The notes: generated from the letters alone by a model not told the origin. Counted from the first letter of the stretch, positions 1 to 8,043 are shown. The stretch is 64,000 nucleotides of DNA from Nitrospira sp. (GCA_022226955.1 CP092079.1:2569043-2633042), one strand, 5' to 3'. Numbers and translations: made by a program.

Positions 1-1235
1 GTTGTCTGCAAAGTGGGGAAGAGCCTGCTGCTCCCTCTACAGTGCTGGTCTTTAAGCATGGGAAACTATCCGGTGACGCGACGGTCTTACCGAGTTTGCT
101 CCGTGAGTTTGAGCTACGTCATCCCGGCCTGATTGTTCGCGAAGAACTCTTGCCTGCGTCGTCGGACCGGCAGCATCAATATTATGCGATGAATTTAGAT
201 GGAGGAAATGCGCCATTCGATCTGTTGGCCATCGATACCGTCTGGGTGCAGGAGTTTGCCAAGGCGGGTTGGATTGGCCGGCTGGACGGCATTGTGCCGG
301 CTGGCGAACGAGAGGCCTTTTTCCCGAGTGCGATCAAGGCGGCCACATTTGAAGGGCGACTCTATGCCGCGCCTTGGTATATCGATGCGGGCATGCTGTA
401 CTACCGGCGCGACCTGCTCGACCGCTATGGGCTCCAGCCTCCTTCGACCTGGGAGGATCTGGTCCATGCGGCAACGGTGATCGTGGATGCGGAGCAGGAT
501 CGCCGGTTGTCGGGATTTGTGTGGCAGGGCAAGCAATACGAGGGATTACTCTGCATGACGCTCGATGTGCTCAGAAGTTATGGCACGGACTTGTGGACCG
601 GCGACCTCGATCGGGCCGAGCGCGGCCTCCGGTTTTTGCGCGATACGATTTCAACGCACAAGGTGAGTCCCCTATCGACCAGCATGGCCGATGAGGAATC
701 GACTCGCCACATCTTCGGCGCCGGCCGGGCGGTGTTCATGCGCAATTGGCCCTATGCGTGGCCGTTGCTGCAACGCCAGGGCTCTCCCGTCCGCGGAAAG
801 ATCGGTATGGTGCCTCTTCCGTCTGCGTCTGGTTATACCGGTGCGCCGGTTCTAGGTGGATGGTTGCTGGCGGTGGCGGAGAAGTCTCCTCGACGAGAAG
901 CCGCCGGTGAGCTGATTCGCTTCCTGACCTCACCGGATATTCAACAGATGATCGCCGTCAAGCTTGGATATAACCCGGCGCGCCAGGCCTTGTATTCGGA
1001 TGCACAGGTGCTCGAAGCCAGGCCTGAACTGACGGCCCTCTATTCGACGCTTCTTCAGTCGCAGCCTCGTCCGGTGACACCCTCGTACATCATGTTATCT
1101 CAAGCCGCGCAGCCAGAAATCAGCGCTCTCGTCGTGGGGCGAAAAACTCCGCGAGAGGTATTGAGCGCAGTTCGCCGCCAGGCCGACCGGTACATGAGCG
1201 GCGAATTCGCTTCAGCCATTGGAGCAGCGCAGTGA
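1..1235 (+). CDS. Sugar ABC transporter substrate-binding lipoprotein (5' truncated by window edge)
   Basis: Extracellular solute-binding protein of the carbohydrate (UgpB/MalE-like, family 1) type, which delivers a sugar or sugar derivative to the two permeases encoded next. The first in-frame GTG is at 42, but the frame is open to the left edge. Its first complete codon (3-5) is Cys, followed by a short Ser/Pro/Ala/Glu-rich linker, as in a mature lipoprotein. The real start with signal peptide therefore probably lies outside the window. About 410 codons are visible, the usual size once the signal is added. The stop overlaps the GTG start of the downstream permease, so the four genes form one operon. 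The substrate cannot be read from the sequence. Confidence 0.88.
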   Translation, partial: CLQSGEEPAAPSTVLVFKHGKLSGDATVLPSLLREFELRHPGLIVREELLPASSDRQHQYYAMNLDGGNAPFDLLAIDTVWVQEFAKAGWIGRLDGIVPAGEREAFFPSAIKAATFEGRLYAAPWYIDAGMLYYRRDLLDRYGLQPPSTWEDLVHAATVIVDAEQDRRLSGFVWQGKQYEGLLCMTLDVLRSYGTDLWTGDLDRAERGLRFLRDTISTHKVSPLSTSMADEESTRHIFGAGRAVFMRNWPYAWPLLQRQGSPVRGKIGMVPLPSASGYTGAPVLGGWLLAVAEKSPRREAAGELIRFLTSPDIQQMIAVKLGYNPARQALYSDAQVLEARPELTALYSTLLQSQPRPVTPSYIMLSQAAQPEISALVVGRKTPREVLSAVRRQADRYMSGEFASAIGAAQ

Positions 1236-2170
1236 CAGGGCCGAACTCGACAGGGGCAGGAGGGGTGCGGCACCTGGGCCGCTTGTCGGAGCGAGCCTGG
1301 GGCTATCTCTTGTCGGCTCCGGCATTTGTATTGCTTGGGTTTGTGGCGCTCGCTCCGATCGGAGCCGCTCTGTGGTTGAGTCTGTATCGCCGCATGCCGG
1401 TCTTTGGCGTGGATGAATTTATCGGCGCGGCACATTACATCCAGTTATGGAGCGACGAGCGGTTTTGGGCCGCGTGCCGAGTCACGCTGTATTTTACGGC
1501 GCTCTCGGTCGCCGCCGAATTGGTGGTGGGGTTTGGGCTGGCGCTCTTGCTGGATCGGCTCACGAACCGATCTGGGCAATCTTCGCCGTGGGAGCAAGCG
1601 ATGATCCTCTTACCCTGGGCGGTTCCAACCGTGGTGTCGGCTCAAATCTGGAAGTGGCTCTACCAACCGGATTATGGGCTGCTCAACTACCTGCTGCTTC
1701 AGTTCGGATTGATCGCCGCCCCGATCGATTGGCTTGCCGATCCGGATTGGGCGATCCATGCGGCTGTTGTCATGGATGTTTGGAAAACGACGCCGTTTGT
1801 GACCTTGTTATTGTTGGCGGGACTGAAAGCGTTGCCCCAAGATCTCTACGCCGCGGCCAAAGTCGATGGCGCGGGGTCGTGGGAACAGTTTCGCCGGATC
1901 ACGCTTCCGCTGCTGATGCCCATCGTCCTGATCGTGCTGGTATTTCGGACGATGGATGGGGTGCGTGTATTCGACGCGGTGTTCGTGCTGACGAGCGGTG
2001 GCCCTGGCAACACGACTGAAACGCTATCGATTTATGCGTACAAAACTTTGTTTCAGACGTTGCAATTTGGATATGGCTCCGCGTTGGCCACGGCGATGTT
2101 CATCCTCGTGGCGGGACTTTCCGCGCTGTATGTCGTGCTGTTGCGACGCCATTTTCAAGAGAGTGCCTGA
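1232..2170 (+). CDS. Sugar ABC transporter permease, MalF/UgpA type
   Basis: Inner-membrane permease (312 aa) of a carbohydrate ABC importer. Hydrophobic segments alternate with short loops. The ATPase-docking EAA loop is recognisable around residues 205-225 (YAAAKVDGAG followed by the RRITLPLL helix), and the C-terminal half carries the VFDAVFVLTSGGPGN stretch typical of MalF/UgpA proteins. It starts with GTG overlapping the stop of the binding-protein gene, and its TGA shares a base with the ATG of the next permease, which implies translational coupling. It should form a heterodimer with the 2170-3030 product. Confidence 0.92.
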   Translation: MTGPNSTGAGGVRHLGRLSERAWGYLLSAPAFVLLGFVALAPIGAALWLSLYRRMPVFGVDEFIGAAHYIQLWSDERFWAACRVTLYFTALSVAAELVVGFGLALLLDRLTNRSGQSSPWEQAMILLPWAVPTVVSAQIWKWLYQPDYGLLNYLLLQFGLIAAPIDWLADPDWAIHAAVVMDVWKTTPFVTLLLLAGLKALPQDLYAAAKVDGAGSWEQFRRITLPLLMPIVLIVLVFRTMDGVRVFDAVFVLTSGGPGNTTETLSIYAYKTLFQTLQFGYGSALATAMFILVAGLSALYVVLLRRHFQESA

Positions 2171-3030
2171 TGTCGGATGTGACAGAGGATCGACCGCTCG
2201 GCAATGTAAGAACTCTGCGGCGGATTGGTATGAGACTGTGCATCCTTCTGTCGGTGGGGCTCTTCTGTCTTGGGCCGATTCTCTGGCAGGCGGTGACGTC
2301 GGTCAAGCTCGATCAGGACCTCGTACGGCTGCCGCCGATCTTCCCAGAGCAGATGACGCTCTCCCATTATGGGCGGGTTCTATTCGAATCCCCCATCGCG
2401 CAGTCGCTAATGAATAGTCTGATTGTGGCGGTCAGCGCCACTACGGTCTCTATTGTGGTGGGGACGCTGTGCGCCTTTGCCTTGGCGCGATTGCCGATTG
2501 CCGGCAAGCCGATCATTCTTGGGTTGATTCTGTCGACCTCGATGTTTCCGCCGATTGCCGTGATCAGCCCCTTGTACTTGTTGATGCGCGAGTTCGGCCT
2601 TCGGGATACGCTGATGGCCGTGGGATTGACCCATGCGGTGTACTCGCTGCCTCTCGCCGTCTGGCTTTTGACGAGTTTCTTCCGGCAATTGCCCGCGGAA
2701 CTGTACTACGCCGCGCGCGTTGACGGGTGCACGCCGCTTCGCGCGCTGTTCACGATCTTTTTCCCGTTGGCGCGCCCAGGTCTCGCGGTCGCGGCATTGT
2801 TGGTGTTTATTTATTCATGGAACGAATTCATGTTTGCGTTAACCCTCACGGCCAGCGATGCCACGCGAACCGCCCCGGTTGCTGTCGCCCTGTTTCCAGG
2901 GCTCTATGAAATTCCCTGGGGCGATATCGCGGCCGCCTCCCTTGTGGTGACGCTTCCCGTAGGAGCCTTGGCGATTCTGTTCCAACGGCACATTGTGGCT
3001 GGATTAACGGCCGGGAGTGTGAAGGGGTAA
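2170..3030 (+). CDS. Sugar ABC transporter permease, MalG/UgpE type
   Basis: Second permease of the importer (286 aa). It has about six hydrophobic segments and a MalG-type EAA loop (YYAARVDGCTPLRALFTIFFPLARPG region, near residues 177-202) that contacts the ATPase. The ATG overlaps the last base of the preceding permease stop, and the ATPase gene follows after 6 bp. The pairing of MalF-like and MalG-like subunits with one MalK-like ATPase is the standard carbohydrate-uptake architecture. Nothing appears truncated. Confidence 0.92.
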   Translation: MSDVTEDRPLGNVRTLRRIGMRLCILLSVGLFCLGPILWQAVTSVKLDQDLVRLPPIFPEQMTLSHYGRVLFESPIAQSLMNSLIVAVSATTVSIVVGTLCAFALARLPIAGKPIILGLILSTSMFPPIAVISPLYLLMREFGLRDTLMAVGLTHAVYSLPLAVWLLTSFFRQLPAELYYAARVDGCTPLRALFTIFFPLARPGLAVAALLVFIYSWNEFMFALTLTASDATRTAPVAVALFPGLYEIPWGDIAAASLVVTLPVGALAILFQRHIVAGLTAGSVKG

Positions 3031-3036
3031 AGCGCG

Positions 3037-4152
3037 ATGGCGGAAGTGCGATTGGACCATCTCTCGAAACGGTATGGCACGACGAACGTGCTTCCCGACG
3101 TGACGTTGACGATCAATGAAGGCGAGCTGTTTGCAATCGTTGGCCCTTCGGGATGCGGGAAGTCGACGCTACTGAACCTCCTCGCCGGGTTGGAGCGACC
3201 GACAGCCGGGCGCATCTTGTTCGACGGAGAAGATGTGACCGGCTTGGAACCGGGAGCGCGCGACATCGCACTCGTTTTTCAGAGCTACGCGCTCTACCCG
3301 CACATGACGGTGCGCGGCAATCTTGCGTTTCCCCTTCAAGTGACGAAGCGCAGGCATGGGTTCGATCGACGCCGCATCGAAGAAGAGGTTCAGAAAGTGG
3401 CCGGCTTTCTTGGCTTGGGCCCGTTGCTCGATCGGCGTCCGCGCGAGTTGTCTGGCGGCCAGCGGCAACGGGTGGCGCTCGGTCGGGCGCTCATCAGAAA
3501 ACCTCGGGTCTTTTTGATGGATGAACCGCTGTCGAATCTCGATGCGAAACTGCGGGCATCGATGCGGGCAGAGCTGCGACGACTGCACGAAGAGCTGAAG
3601 ATCACCACGATCTATGTGACGCACGATCAGACGGAAGCGATGACTTTGGCCGACCGGTTGGCGGTATTTAATCGTGGAGAAGTGCAACAAATCGATCATC
3701 CACATGAGGTTTATGCGCGTCCCGCCAACGTGTTTGTCGCCGGATTCATGGGGTACCCGTCGATGAACCTGTTTGACGCGCATCATGAGGGCCACACGCT
3801 TCGAGCCGGGCCGATTCAGCTTTCTCTATCGGAAATGGGAGTGCCGGATCTTCCCGGTCAACTCCTCACTATGGGAATCAGGCCGGAAGCCGTGGCTGTT
3901 ATGTCTGCTCAAACGATACGAGAGGAAACTGTGTCGGGGATCGTTCGATTAGTTGAGCCATCGGGAGCTGGCATGTGGGTGACGGCGGATCTTCAAGATG
4001 CCCAAGACTTGACGGTCATCGGATTAACGGAGGCCGGCTTTATTCCGAATGTGGGCGACAGGGTTGCGCTGTCGGTACGCCGGGCGCCGATTCATCTCTT
4101 CGATCGGGCGACCGGACGGAGAATCGAGTCAGCGGCCGGATCTGTTCCATAA
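3037..4152 (+). CDS. Sugar ABC transporter ATP-binding protein, MalK/UgpC type
   Basis: Cytoplasmic ATPase (371 aa) that energises the importer. Walker A GPSGCGKST is at residues 36-44, the Q-loop at FQSYALYPHM (81-90), the signature LSGGQ at 138-142 and Walker B RVFLMDEP at 157-164, with the H-loop in VTHDQTEAMTLADR. The C-terminal third is the MalK-type TOBE/OB-fold regulatory region, in which a GIRPEAVAV stretch is visible. Last gene of the operon. Downstream sequence changes character, marking the left edge of an accessory patch. Confidence 0.93.
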   Translation: MAEVRLDHLSKRYGTTNVLPDVTLTINEGELFAIVGPSGCGKSTLLNLLAGLERPTAGRILFDGEDVTGLEPGARDIALVFQSYALYPHMTVRGNLAFPLQVTKRRHGFDRRRIEEEVQKVAGFLGLGPLLDRRPRELSGGQRQRVALGRALIRKPRVFLMDEPLSNLDAKLRASMRAELRRLHEELKITTIYVTHDQTEAMTLADRLAVFNRGEVQQIDHPHEVYARPANVFVAGFMGYPSMNLFDAHHEGHTLRAGPIQLSLSEMGVPDLPGQLLTMGIRPEAVAVMSAQTIREETVSGIVRLVEPSGAGMWVTADLQDAQDLTVIGLTEAGFIPNVGDRVALSVRRAPIHLFDRATGRRIESAAGSVP

Positions 4153-4177
4153 TCGGTGAATGGATTGACGACAACCA

Positions 4178-4207
4178 TAGGAGAACATTGTAATGGCTCA
4201 ACCACAA
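4178..4207 (+). repeat. Short decayed copy of the DUF5069-gene leader and first codons
   Basis: About 30 bases (Shine-Dalgarno GGAGA, ATG at 4193, then codons for MAQPQ and a stop) closely resemble the ribosome-binding site and first codons of the intact DUF5069 gene at 6936 and of the truncated copy at 5008. Similarity ends at the TGA (4208-4210). The remaining sequence to 4381 shows no gene. Probably a remnant of duplication or deletion. Confidence 0.5.
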
Positions 4208-4381
4208 TGAGATCTAGTTGGAGGAATAGGGACTTGCCTAAGTTTTGGGGAGTAGATGGACGGACAAGGTGGGCTTATTTCGGTGTATAGACTTCTATTG
4301 CATGAGCCAGTAGACTTGCTTCCGAGGGGGTGTTGACGCTGCTCTCATTGCGTGTGACAGGAGATGTTATCGGAGGTGTCC

Positions 4382-4600
4382 ATGGAAGCCCAATACCTCA
4401 GTCGTGATCCGGAAATCATGAGTGGCGCTCTCTGTTTTACGGGCACGCGTGTGCTGGTTCAGGCCCTGTTTGACTACCTAGAGGGAAGTTCGTCTTTGGA
4501 AGATTTCCTGGATGATTTTCCTTCGGTCTCTCGTGAAGCGGCCATTGCAGTGCTCGAAGTGGCCAAGGAACGTCTCTTCGCTCATGCGTCTGCTGCTTGA
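4382..4600 (+). CDS. DUF433 antitoxin-like protein
   Basis: Small protein (72 aa) of the DUF433 family, a helix-turn-helix antitoxin-like family commonly paired with DUF5615 PIN-like proteins. Family features visible are the IMSGALCFTGTRVLV segment at the start, then a helical LFDYLEGSSSLEDFLDDFP segment and the terminal AAIAVLEVAKERL. An earlier in-frame ATG exists at 4364, but a GGAGG sits just before the ATG at 4382, which decides the start. Its 3' end overlaps the toxin-like gene by 17 bp, the expected arrangement for antitoxin then toxin. Confidence 0.85.
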   Translation: MEAQYLSRDPEIMSGALCFTGTRVLVQALFDYLEGSSSLEDFLDDFPSVSREAAIAVLEVAKERLFAHASAA

Positions 4601-4904
4601 CGAATCGGTGCCTCGCCGTTTTCGCCAGTCACTGCCAGCCCATTCTGTAACAACCGTGGTTGAAATGGGGTGGAGTGGCGTAAAGAACGGCAAGTTGTTG
4701 GCGCTGGCTGCTGCGGAGTTCGAGGCGTTCATCACCGTCGATCAAAACCTTTCTTACCAGCAGAATATTGCGACTCTTCCCATAGCGGTTGTTGTGTTGG
4801 TGGCACGGTCCACTGAGCTTCAGGCTCTCCTTCCCCTTGTGCCACGTCTAGAGGAAGTGCTCTCAACGCTGCAACCACGATTACTTGTTCAGGTCGGGGC
4901 ATGA
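4584..4904 (+). CDS. DUF5615 PIN-like toxin
   Basis: A 106-aa protein of the DUF5615 (PIN-like) family. The N-terminus MRLLLDESVPRRF has the characteristic early acidic LLDE motif. FITVDQNLSYQQN follows in the middle, where the family has a conserved TxDxxF-like acidic motif. In TA pairs this family is thought to act as an RNase, and the DUF433 partner upstream is its presumed neutraliser. The ATG at 4584 lies inside the antitoxin gene. The reading frame extends upstream, but only within the DUF433 gene. Toxicity is inferred, not shown. Confidence 0.85.
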   Translation: MRLLLDESVPRRFRQSLPAHSVTTVVEMGWSGVKNGKLLALAAAEFEAFITVDQNLSYQQNIATLPIAVVVLVARSTELQALLPLVPRLEEVLSTLQPRLLVQVGA

Positions 4905-5007
4905 CCGGACAGAATAAGTGAGGATGGGGTTCTATTCGTTGACGGCGGACCACTCGTGTTACGGATGCCTGTTAGAATTGATCGACTCCAACACTGGAGA
5001 ATGTTCA

Positions 5008-5115
5008 ATGATTCAACAACAATATCCCAGCAGCCCCAAAGCTTTCCTCGGCGGCATTGCCCACCTGGGGAGGTTTATAGACAAGGTCAAGCTCCGCAAT
5101 GGCGGCTGGGATTAA
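5008..5115 (+). pseudogene. Truncated DUF5069 gene copy
   Basis: A 35-codon frame whose first ~31 residues nearly match the N-terminus of the intact DUF5069 protein at 6936 (shared QQQYP, SPKA, LGGIAHLGRFID and KLxxxG). It then ends in a stop, where the intact protein continues for more than 110 residues. The upstream GGAGA is also conserved. It is a fragment left by duplication or recombination and should not be functional. Confidence 0.8.
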
Positions 5116-5195
5116 TCAGTATCTGCAAGCGGGGAAGTTGGCGAGGAAGTCGGCTTCCTAAAGCGTTCTCTCGTTCAAATCTTCCAGCCAACCTA

Positions 5196-5266
5196 GTTAA
5201 TCCCCTGTGCTCGCGGAACGCGCGGCCTCGGAAGGCCCTCGTTCGACGCGCGCAGTGAGGATTAAC
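5196..5266. repeat. 71-bp imperfect palindrome
   Basis: Outer arms GTTAATCC (5196) and GGATTAAC (ending 5266) are perfectly complementary. Inner GAACG/CGTTC and GGCC/GGCC pairs sit around a short centre. The sequence could fold into a long stem-loop in DNA or RNA. It lies in non-coding sequence of the accessory patch, close to the partial palindromic repeat at 5303. No neighbouring terminator-like T tract is seen. Confidence 0.65.
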
Positions 5267-5302
5267 CAGGCCGGCCATCAAACCTTCTACGGCCAGGATA
5301 AA

Positions 5303-5356
5303 CGCCTCGAGTCTTCGCTTGCTGCGGCCTTGCTGAAAGGCTGTGTGAATAGCCTG
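5303..5356 (+). repeat. Partial copy (right half) of the 123-bp palindromic repeat
   Basis: This segment aligns with the right half of the complete palindromic repeat at 13830-13952. It contains an exact 16-base match (TGCTGCGGCCTTGCTG) plus flanking CGCCTCG and TCTTCGC blocks, then diverges in the terminal arm. The left half is absent. Indicates a dispersed repeat family in this genome. Confidence 0.65.
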
Positions 5357-5372
5357 GGCAAAGCCTATGTCA

Positions 5373-5401
5373 TTGACAAGATTATGTGTGGAAAGTAGCT
5401 T
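5373..5401 (+). promoter_or_regulatory. Weak candidate sigma-70 promoter
   Basis: TTGACA at 5373-5378, then 17 bases, then TAGCTT at 5396-5401. The -35 is perfect but the -10 matches only half of the consensus. It is correctly placed for the membrane-protein gene at 5455. Low confidence. Confidence 0.3.
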
Positions 5402-5454
5402 GTCTATGGCCCCAGGACCTATTCGCACCGATTTTCAGAACTGTTGGGTTTTCA

Positions 5455-6279
5455 ATGGCTGAAACAACATCGTCATCCACTGCAGTTTCTGACAAAGTTG
5501 TTGTGCCATCCGCCCCTGTGTCAGAGCCTGCCCCAGCACCTCAGGAAGCCGTCAGCAAGATTGTAGAAGTTCCACCACCGCAATATTTTGCAGATAGTAT
5601 TAAGCCTTTCACGCCTGACGCGCTCGCTAGCGGATTTTCTACACTTGTAGGTGCACTCGTCGGAGCAATGCTCGCTTACTCCTTGCAGCGGAGATTTCAG
5701 CGTTCTCTAGATCATAGGAATGCATTAACCTCGGGTCACAAGTTAATGTTTGTACTGCTCCAGCAAATCAATACTATAGTTCTCATTCAGCGCGATTACG
5801 TATATCCCGAATTGAATAACTCTGGGCGATTCCTTTCTATTCCAGCAATGCCACAGTTCGACACCGAAAAAAATATTCTCGAGCTTCCTGAGTTAGCATT
5901 TCTTCTAGATAGGCGGGATGGAAGGGCCATTCTCTATGATTTCTACTTGGCACAACAAAATTATATTGAGGCATTAAACCAATGGAATTTACGTTCCGCG
6001 TTGCATCTAGAGAAGGTACAGCCTGCGCTTGCTTCGGCTGGTATATCTAATGGGTCGAATATAACGGAAGAACAATTAAGGAAAGTCTTGGGAGATCACT
6101 TGTTTGGTCACATCATCAACTCGACTGACAACTGCATTCAATCATTAGGTCGAGCATTCGATAAGCTCTCAAGAGTCAAAATCCGAGCTCGAGAATACTT
6201 AGTTGGCCGATTTGAGACCAATGATTTTACGGATTTTGACTATCCTGATACCTATGGGTTGAGAGGCGGGCAAACTTGA
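5455..6279 (+). CDS. A+T-rich hypothetical membrane-anchored protein
   Basis: A 274-aa protein I do not recognise. The Ser/Pro/Val-rich N-terminal 60 residues precede one clear hydrophobic segment (GFSTLVGALVGAMLAYSL). A mostly helical C-terminal region of about 190 residues follows and should be cytoplasmic. The frame opens at 5386, but the residues before the ATG at 5455 look non-coding. Codon and base use are visibly more A+T-rich than the surrounding chromosome, which suggests acquisition by transfer. It stands alone, flanked by repeats and gene remnants. A phage-defence or stress role is possible from the setting, but nothing in the protein itself shows it. Confidence 0.7.
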   Translation: MAETTSSSTAVSDKVVVPSAPVSEPAPAPQEAVSKIVEVPPPQYFADSIKPFTPDALASGFSTLVGALVGAMLAYSLQRRFQRSLDHRNALTSGHKLMFVLLQQINTIVLIQRDYVYPELNNSGRFLSIPAMPQFDTEKNILELPELAFLLDRRDGRAILYDFYLAQQNYIEALNQWNLRSALHLEKVQPALASAGISNGSNITEEQLRKVLGDHLFGHIINSTDNCIQSLGRAFDKLSRVKIRAREYLVGRFETNDFTDFDYPDTYGLRGGQT

Positions 6280-6735
6280 GGGGAGATTTACGGATTAGGT
6301 TGTTAGGTCGTTGCTGTGACCACTATATGCCTTGTAGCGTTCTCAACTTGGCTGTCTGTTCCCGTTTAGGAGGAACACGATAACTGTGCAAGCATTAGCT
6401 CTTCAAGACCGAGTTTGGAAGTTGCCAGTCACGGAACTAGAGCGGTTGGCAGAACGAGGGTTTGTTCAGTGACGCACGAATCCCTCACGGCTGTAGGCGA
6501 AGCTTTGATTGCAGAGGCTGAGAAGTGGGAATGAAAGGCGACCAAGGCGATGTCTGCGCATACGGCCCTGCGTGAGATCCGCGAAGAGCTTTGTCATTGA
6601 GGGTCCGCCTTGCTCTCTTGTTATTGCAGTAGCATCAAAGTTCACTCCTTCATTTACCTGCATAGGCTGACATTATTGCTTCCCTTAGGACGCGTACGTA
6701 TGATCGTGCATGCCCACGCTCATGCTGGAGGCGTC
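6280..6735. other. Non-coding stretch with gene remnants
   Basis: No convincing gene. A strong Shine-Dalgarno (AGGAGG near 6369) precedes a GTG frame of 29 codons (6386-6475), and another short frame ends in ALREIREELCH. Both look like degraded pieces of small accessory genes, such as antitoxins, interrupted by stops. Consistent with a decaying accessory patch. Confidence 0.4.
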
Positions 6736-6930
6736 ATGCGCACGGATGTTTTGATCGATGACGACCTCATGAGACAGGCGATGCAGGCGCCGCGGCTTCC
6801 TACTAAAAAAGCGGTGATCGAAGAAGGGCTACGTTTGCTCATCAAGGTAAAAGGACAAGAAAGCGTGCGGCGTCTTCGCGGCAAGATTGTATTCGATGGT
6901 GGTTCTCGTCAAATGGAAAAAGGAGAGTAG
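6736..6930 (+). CDS. VapB-family antitoxin (DUF2191), no adjacent toxin
   Basis: A 64-aa protein matching the VapB/DUF2191 pattern. MRTDVLIDDDLM is the DNA-binding strand and first helix. KKAVIEEGLRLLIKVKGQES and RRLRGKIVFDGG follow, the segment that normally wraps the VapC toxin. The frame opens earlier, but the ATG at 6736 gives the canonical MRT start. A VapC PIN-domain gene normally follows within a few bases. Here the next gene, 5 bp away, is the unrelated DUF5069 gene. It may be an orphan antitoxin or one that responds to a toxin elsewhere. Confidence 0.8.
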   Translation: MRTDVLIDDDLMRQAMQAPRLPTKKAVIEEGLRLLIKVKGQESVRRLRGKIVFDGGSRQMEKGE

Positions 6931-6935
6931 TTGTA

Positions 6936-7373
6936 ATGACTCAACAACAATATCCCCGCAGTCCCAAAGCCTTGCTCGGTGGCATTGCCCACCTGGGGCG
7001 GTTTATCGACAAGATCAAGCTCCACCATGCCGGGCAGATTCAGGACTACAACTACATCACGGTGGGGTTCGACAAGTACTTGGTCGATTTTTTGGCGATC
7101 GATCCGAAGGCCTTCGAACAGAAGGTGCTCGCTGGCAGTTCCGATGAGCAATTGCTGGCCTGGGTGGTGGCGAACGGCAAGCCGCATTCGCATGAGGAGA
7201 TCGCGCAGTGGTCGCAGGGGCTCCTCTCTTCAGGCCCCAAAGATGATGCGACGCGCGCGCGGTTGCAAAGTCGGCTTCAGGATGTGGCCGCCAAGCGCGG
7301 TGTGCCGGTGAGTGCTCTCCCGCTTGCGACGACGTGGGTGGATGCGATCGAGTTAGATGAGGGACGGCTCTAG
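6936..7373 (+). CDS. DUF5069 domain-containing protein
   Basis: A 145-aa soluble protein of the DUF5069 family, function unknown. Visible features are the N-terminal SPKALLGGIAHLGRFIDKI segment, a DYNYITVGFDKYLVDFL block, and a helical region. It starts at the ATG after a GGAGA Shine-Dalgarno that overlaps the end of the vapB gene. The same leader and N-terminus appear as fragments at 4178 and 5008, so this gene or its 5' end has been duplicated. Full length for the family as far as can be judged. Confidence 0.85.
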   Translation: MTQQQYPRSPKALLGGIAHLGRFIDKIKLHHAGQIQDYNYITVGFDKYLVDFLAIDPKAFEQKVLAGSSDEQLLAWVVANGKPHSHEEIAQWSQGLLSSGPKDDATRARLQSRLQDVAAKRGVPVSALPLATTWVDAIELDEGRL

Positions 7374-7527
7374 CCTGTTGTCCTGGCGGCTGCGCCGAAC
7401 ATATCCGCTAAAAGATCTTTCGGAAACTAAGTTTCTTGTTGGCGCTAAGGGGGCTGTGTGGTTAGGTATGGGGTCCGAGAAGGATGGGCCTTCGTATCGG
7501 ATAGACGATTTCTGGATGGAGGATAGC

Positions 7528-7974
7528 ATGAAGAAGACGGTCTCGATGATAATGGCGGTGGCCGTGTTTGCGGCTTATACCCAGGTGCTCGCGCAGGCGC
7601 CGGCGGCTGATCCGGCTGCGGTTCCTGCTCCGACTCCAGTCCCGGCTCCCGCTTCCCAAGCCACGCCACCGGCTTCTGCGCCGGCTTCGGCACCGGCCGT
7701 TGAAGGCGAGAAGAAGAAAGATCGTTACGAGGGGGAAGACGAGCAGGAAGGGAAGGGCAAAGGAAAGGGCAAGAGGAAAGGCAAAGGCAAGGGGCACGGA
7801 AAAGGGCATGGCAAGAAGCATGGCTTGGATCGGGCCGACGAAGCGGCCGGTGCGCACGGGAAGCACGGCCGTGACAATGCTCGGGGCCGCGGCAAGCATG
7901 GCGACCGTGAGAAGCACGGCGATCGCGACAAGCATGAGGAGACGGACAAGCACGAGGGCGGCGACAAGCAGTAA
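7528..7974 (+). CDS. Secreted Lys/Gly/His-rich low-complexity protein
   Basis: A 148-aa protein with a signal peptide (MKKTVSMIMAVAVFAAYTQ, then VLAQA). A Pro/Ala-rich linker of about 40 residues follows, then a strongly charged C-terminal half dominated by Lys-Gly, Gly-His and Lys-His repeats. The ATG at 7528 follows a clear GGAGGA Shine-Dalgarno. The upstream in-frame extension to 7357 lacks one and would bury the signal peptide. Periplasmic or secreted location is likely. The many His and Lys residues suggest metal, nucleic-acid or polyanion binding, but no domain is recognised. A terminator follows at 8013. Confidence 0.75.
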   Translation: MKKTVSMIMAVAVFAAYTQVLAQAPAADPAAVPAPTPVPAPASQATPPASAPASAPAVEGEKKKDRYEGEDEQEGKGKGKGKRKGKGKGHGKGHGKKHGLDRADEAAGAHGKHGRDNARGRGKHGDREKHGDRDKHEETDKHEGGDKQ

Positions 7975-8012
7975 TCGGATGCCCTGCCTTGGCAGGAGCG
8001 CAGCGTGACCAG

Positions 8013-8043
8013 GCGGTCGGTTCGAAAGAGCCGGCCGCTTTTT
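8013..8043 (+). terminator. Rho-independent terminator
   Basis: An 11-bp stem (GCGGTCGGTTC with GAGCCGGCCGC, including two G-U pairs), a GAAA tetraloop and a TTTTT tract. It lies 38 bp after the stop of the Lys/His-rich protein gene and ends its transcript. Confidence 0.85.

Noticed and set aside
5207-5398. 63-codon frame over the palindromic repeats
   Set aside because: It only exists because the repeat is G+C-rich. No Shine-Dalgarno or conserved pattern is visible.
7740-7960. Apparent tandem repeats
   Set aside because: They are codon repeats for Lys/Gly/His within the secreted protein, not a separate DNA repeat or CRISPR.
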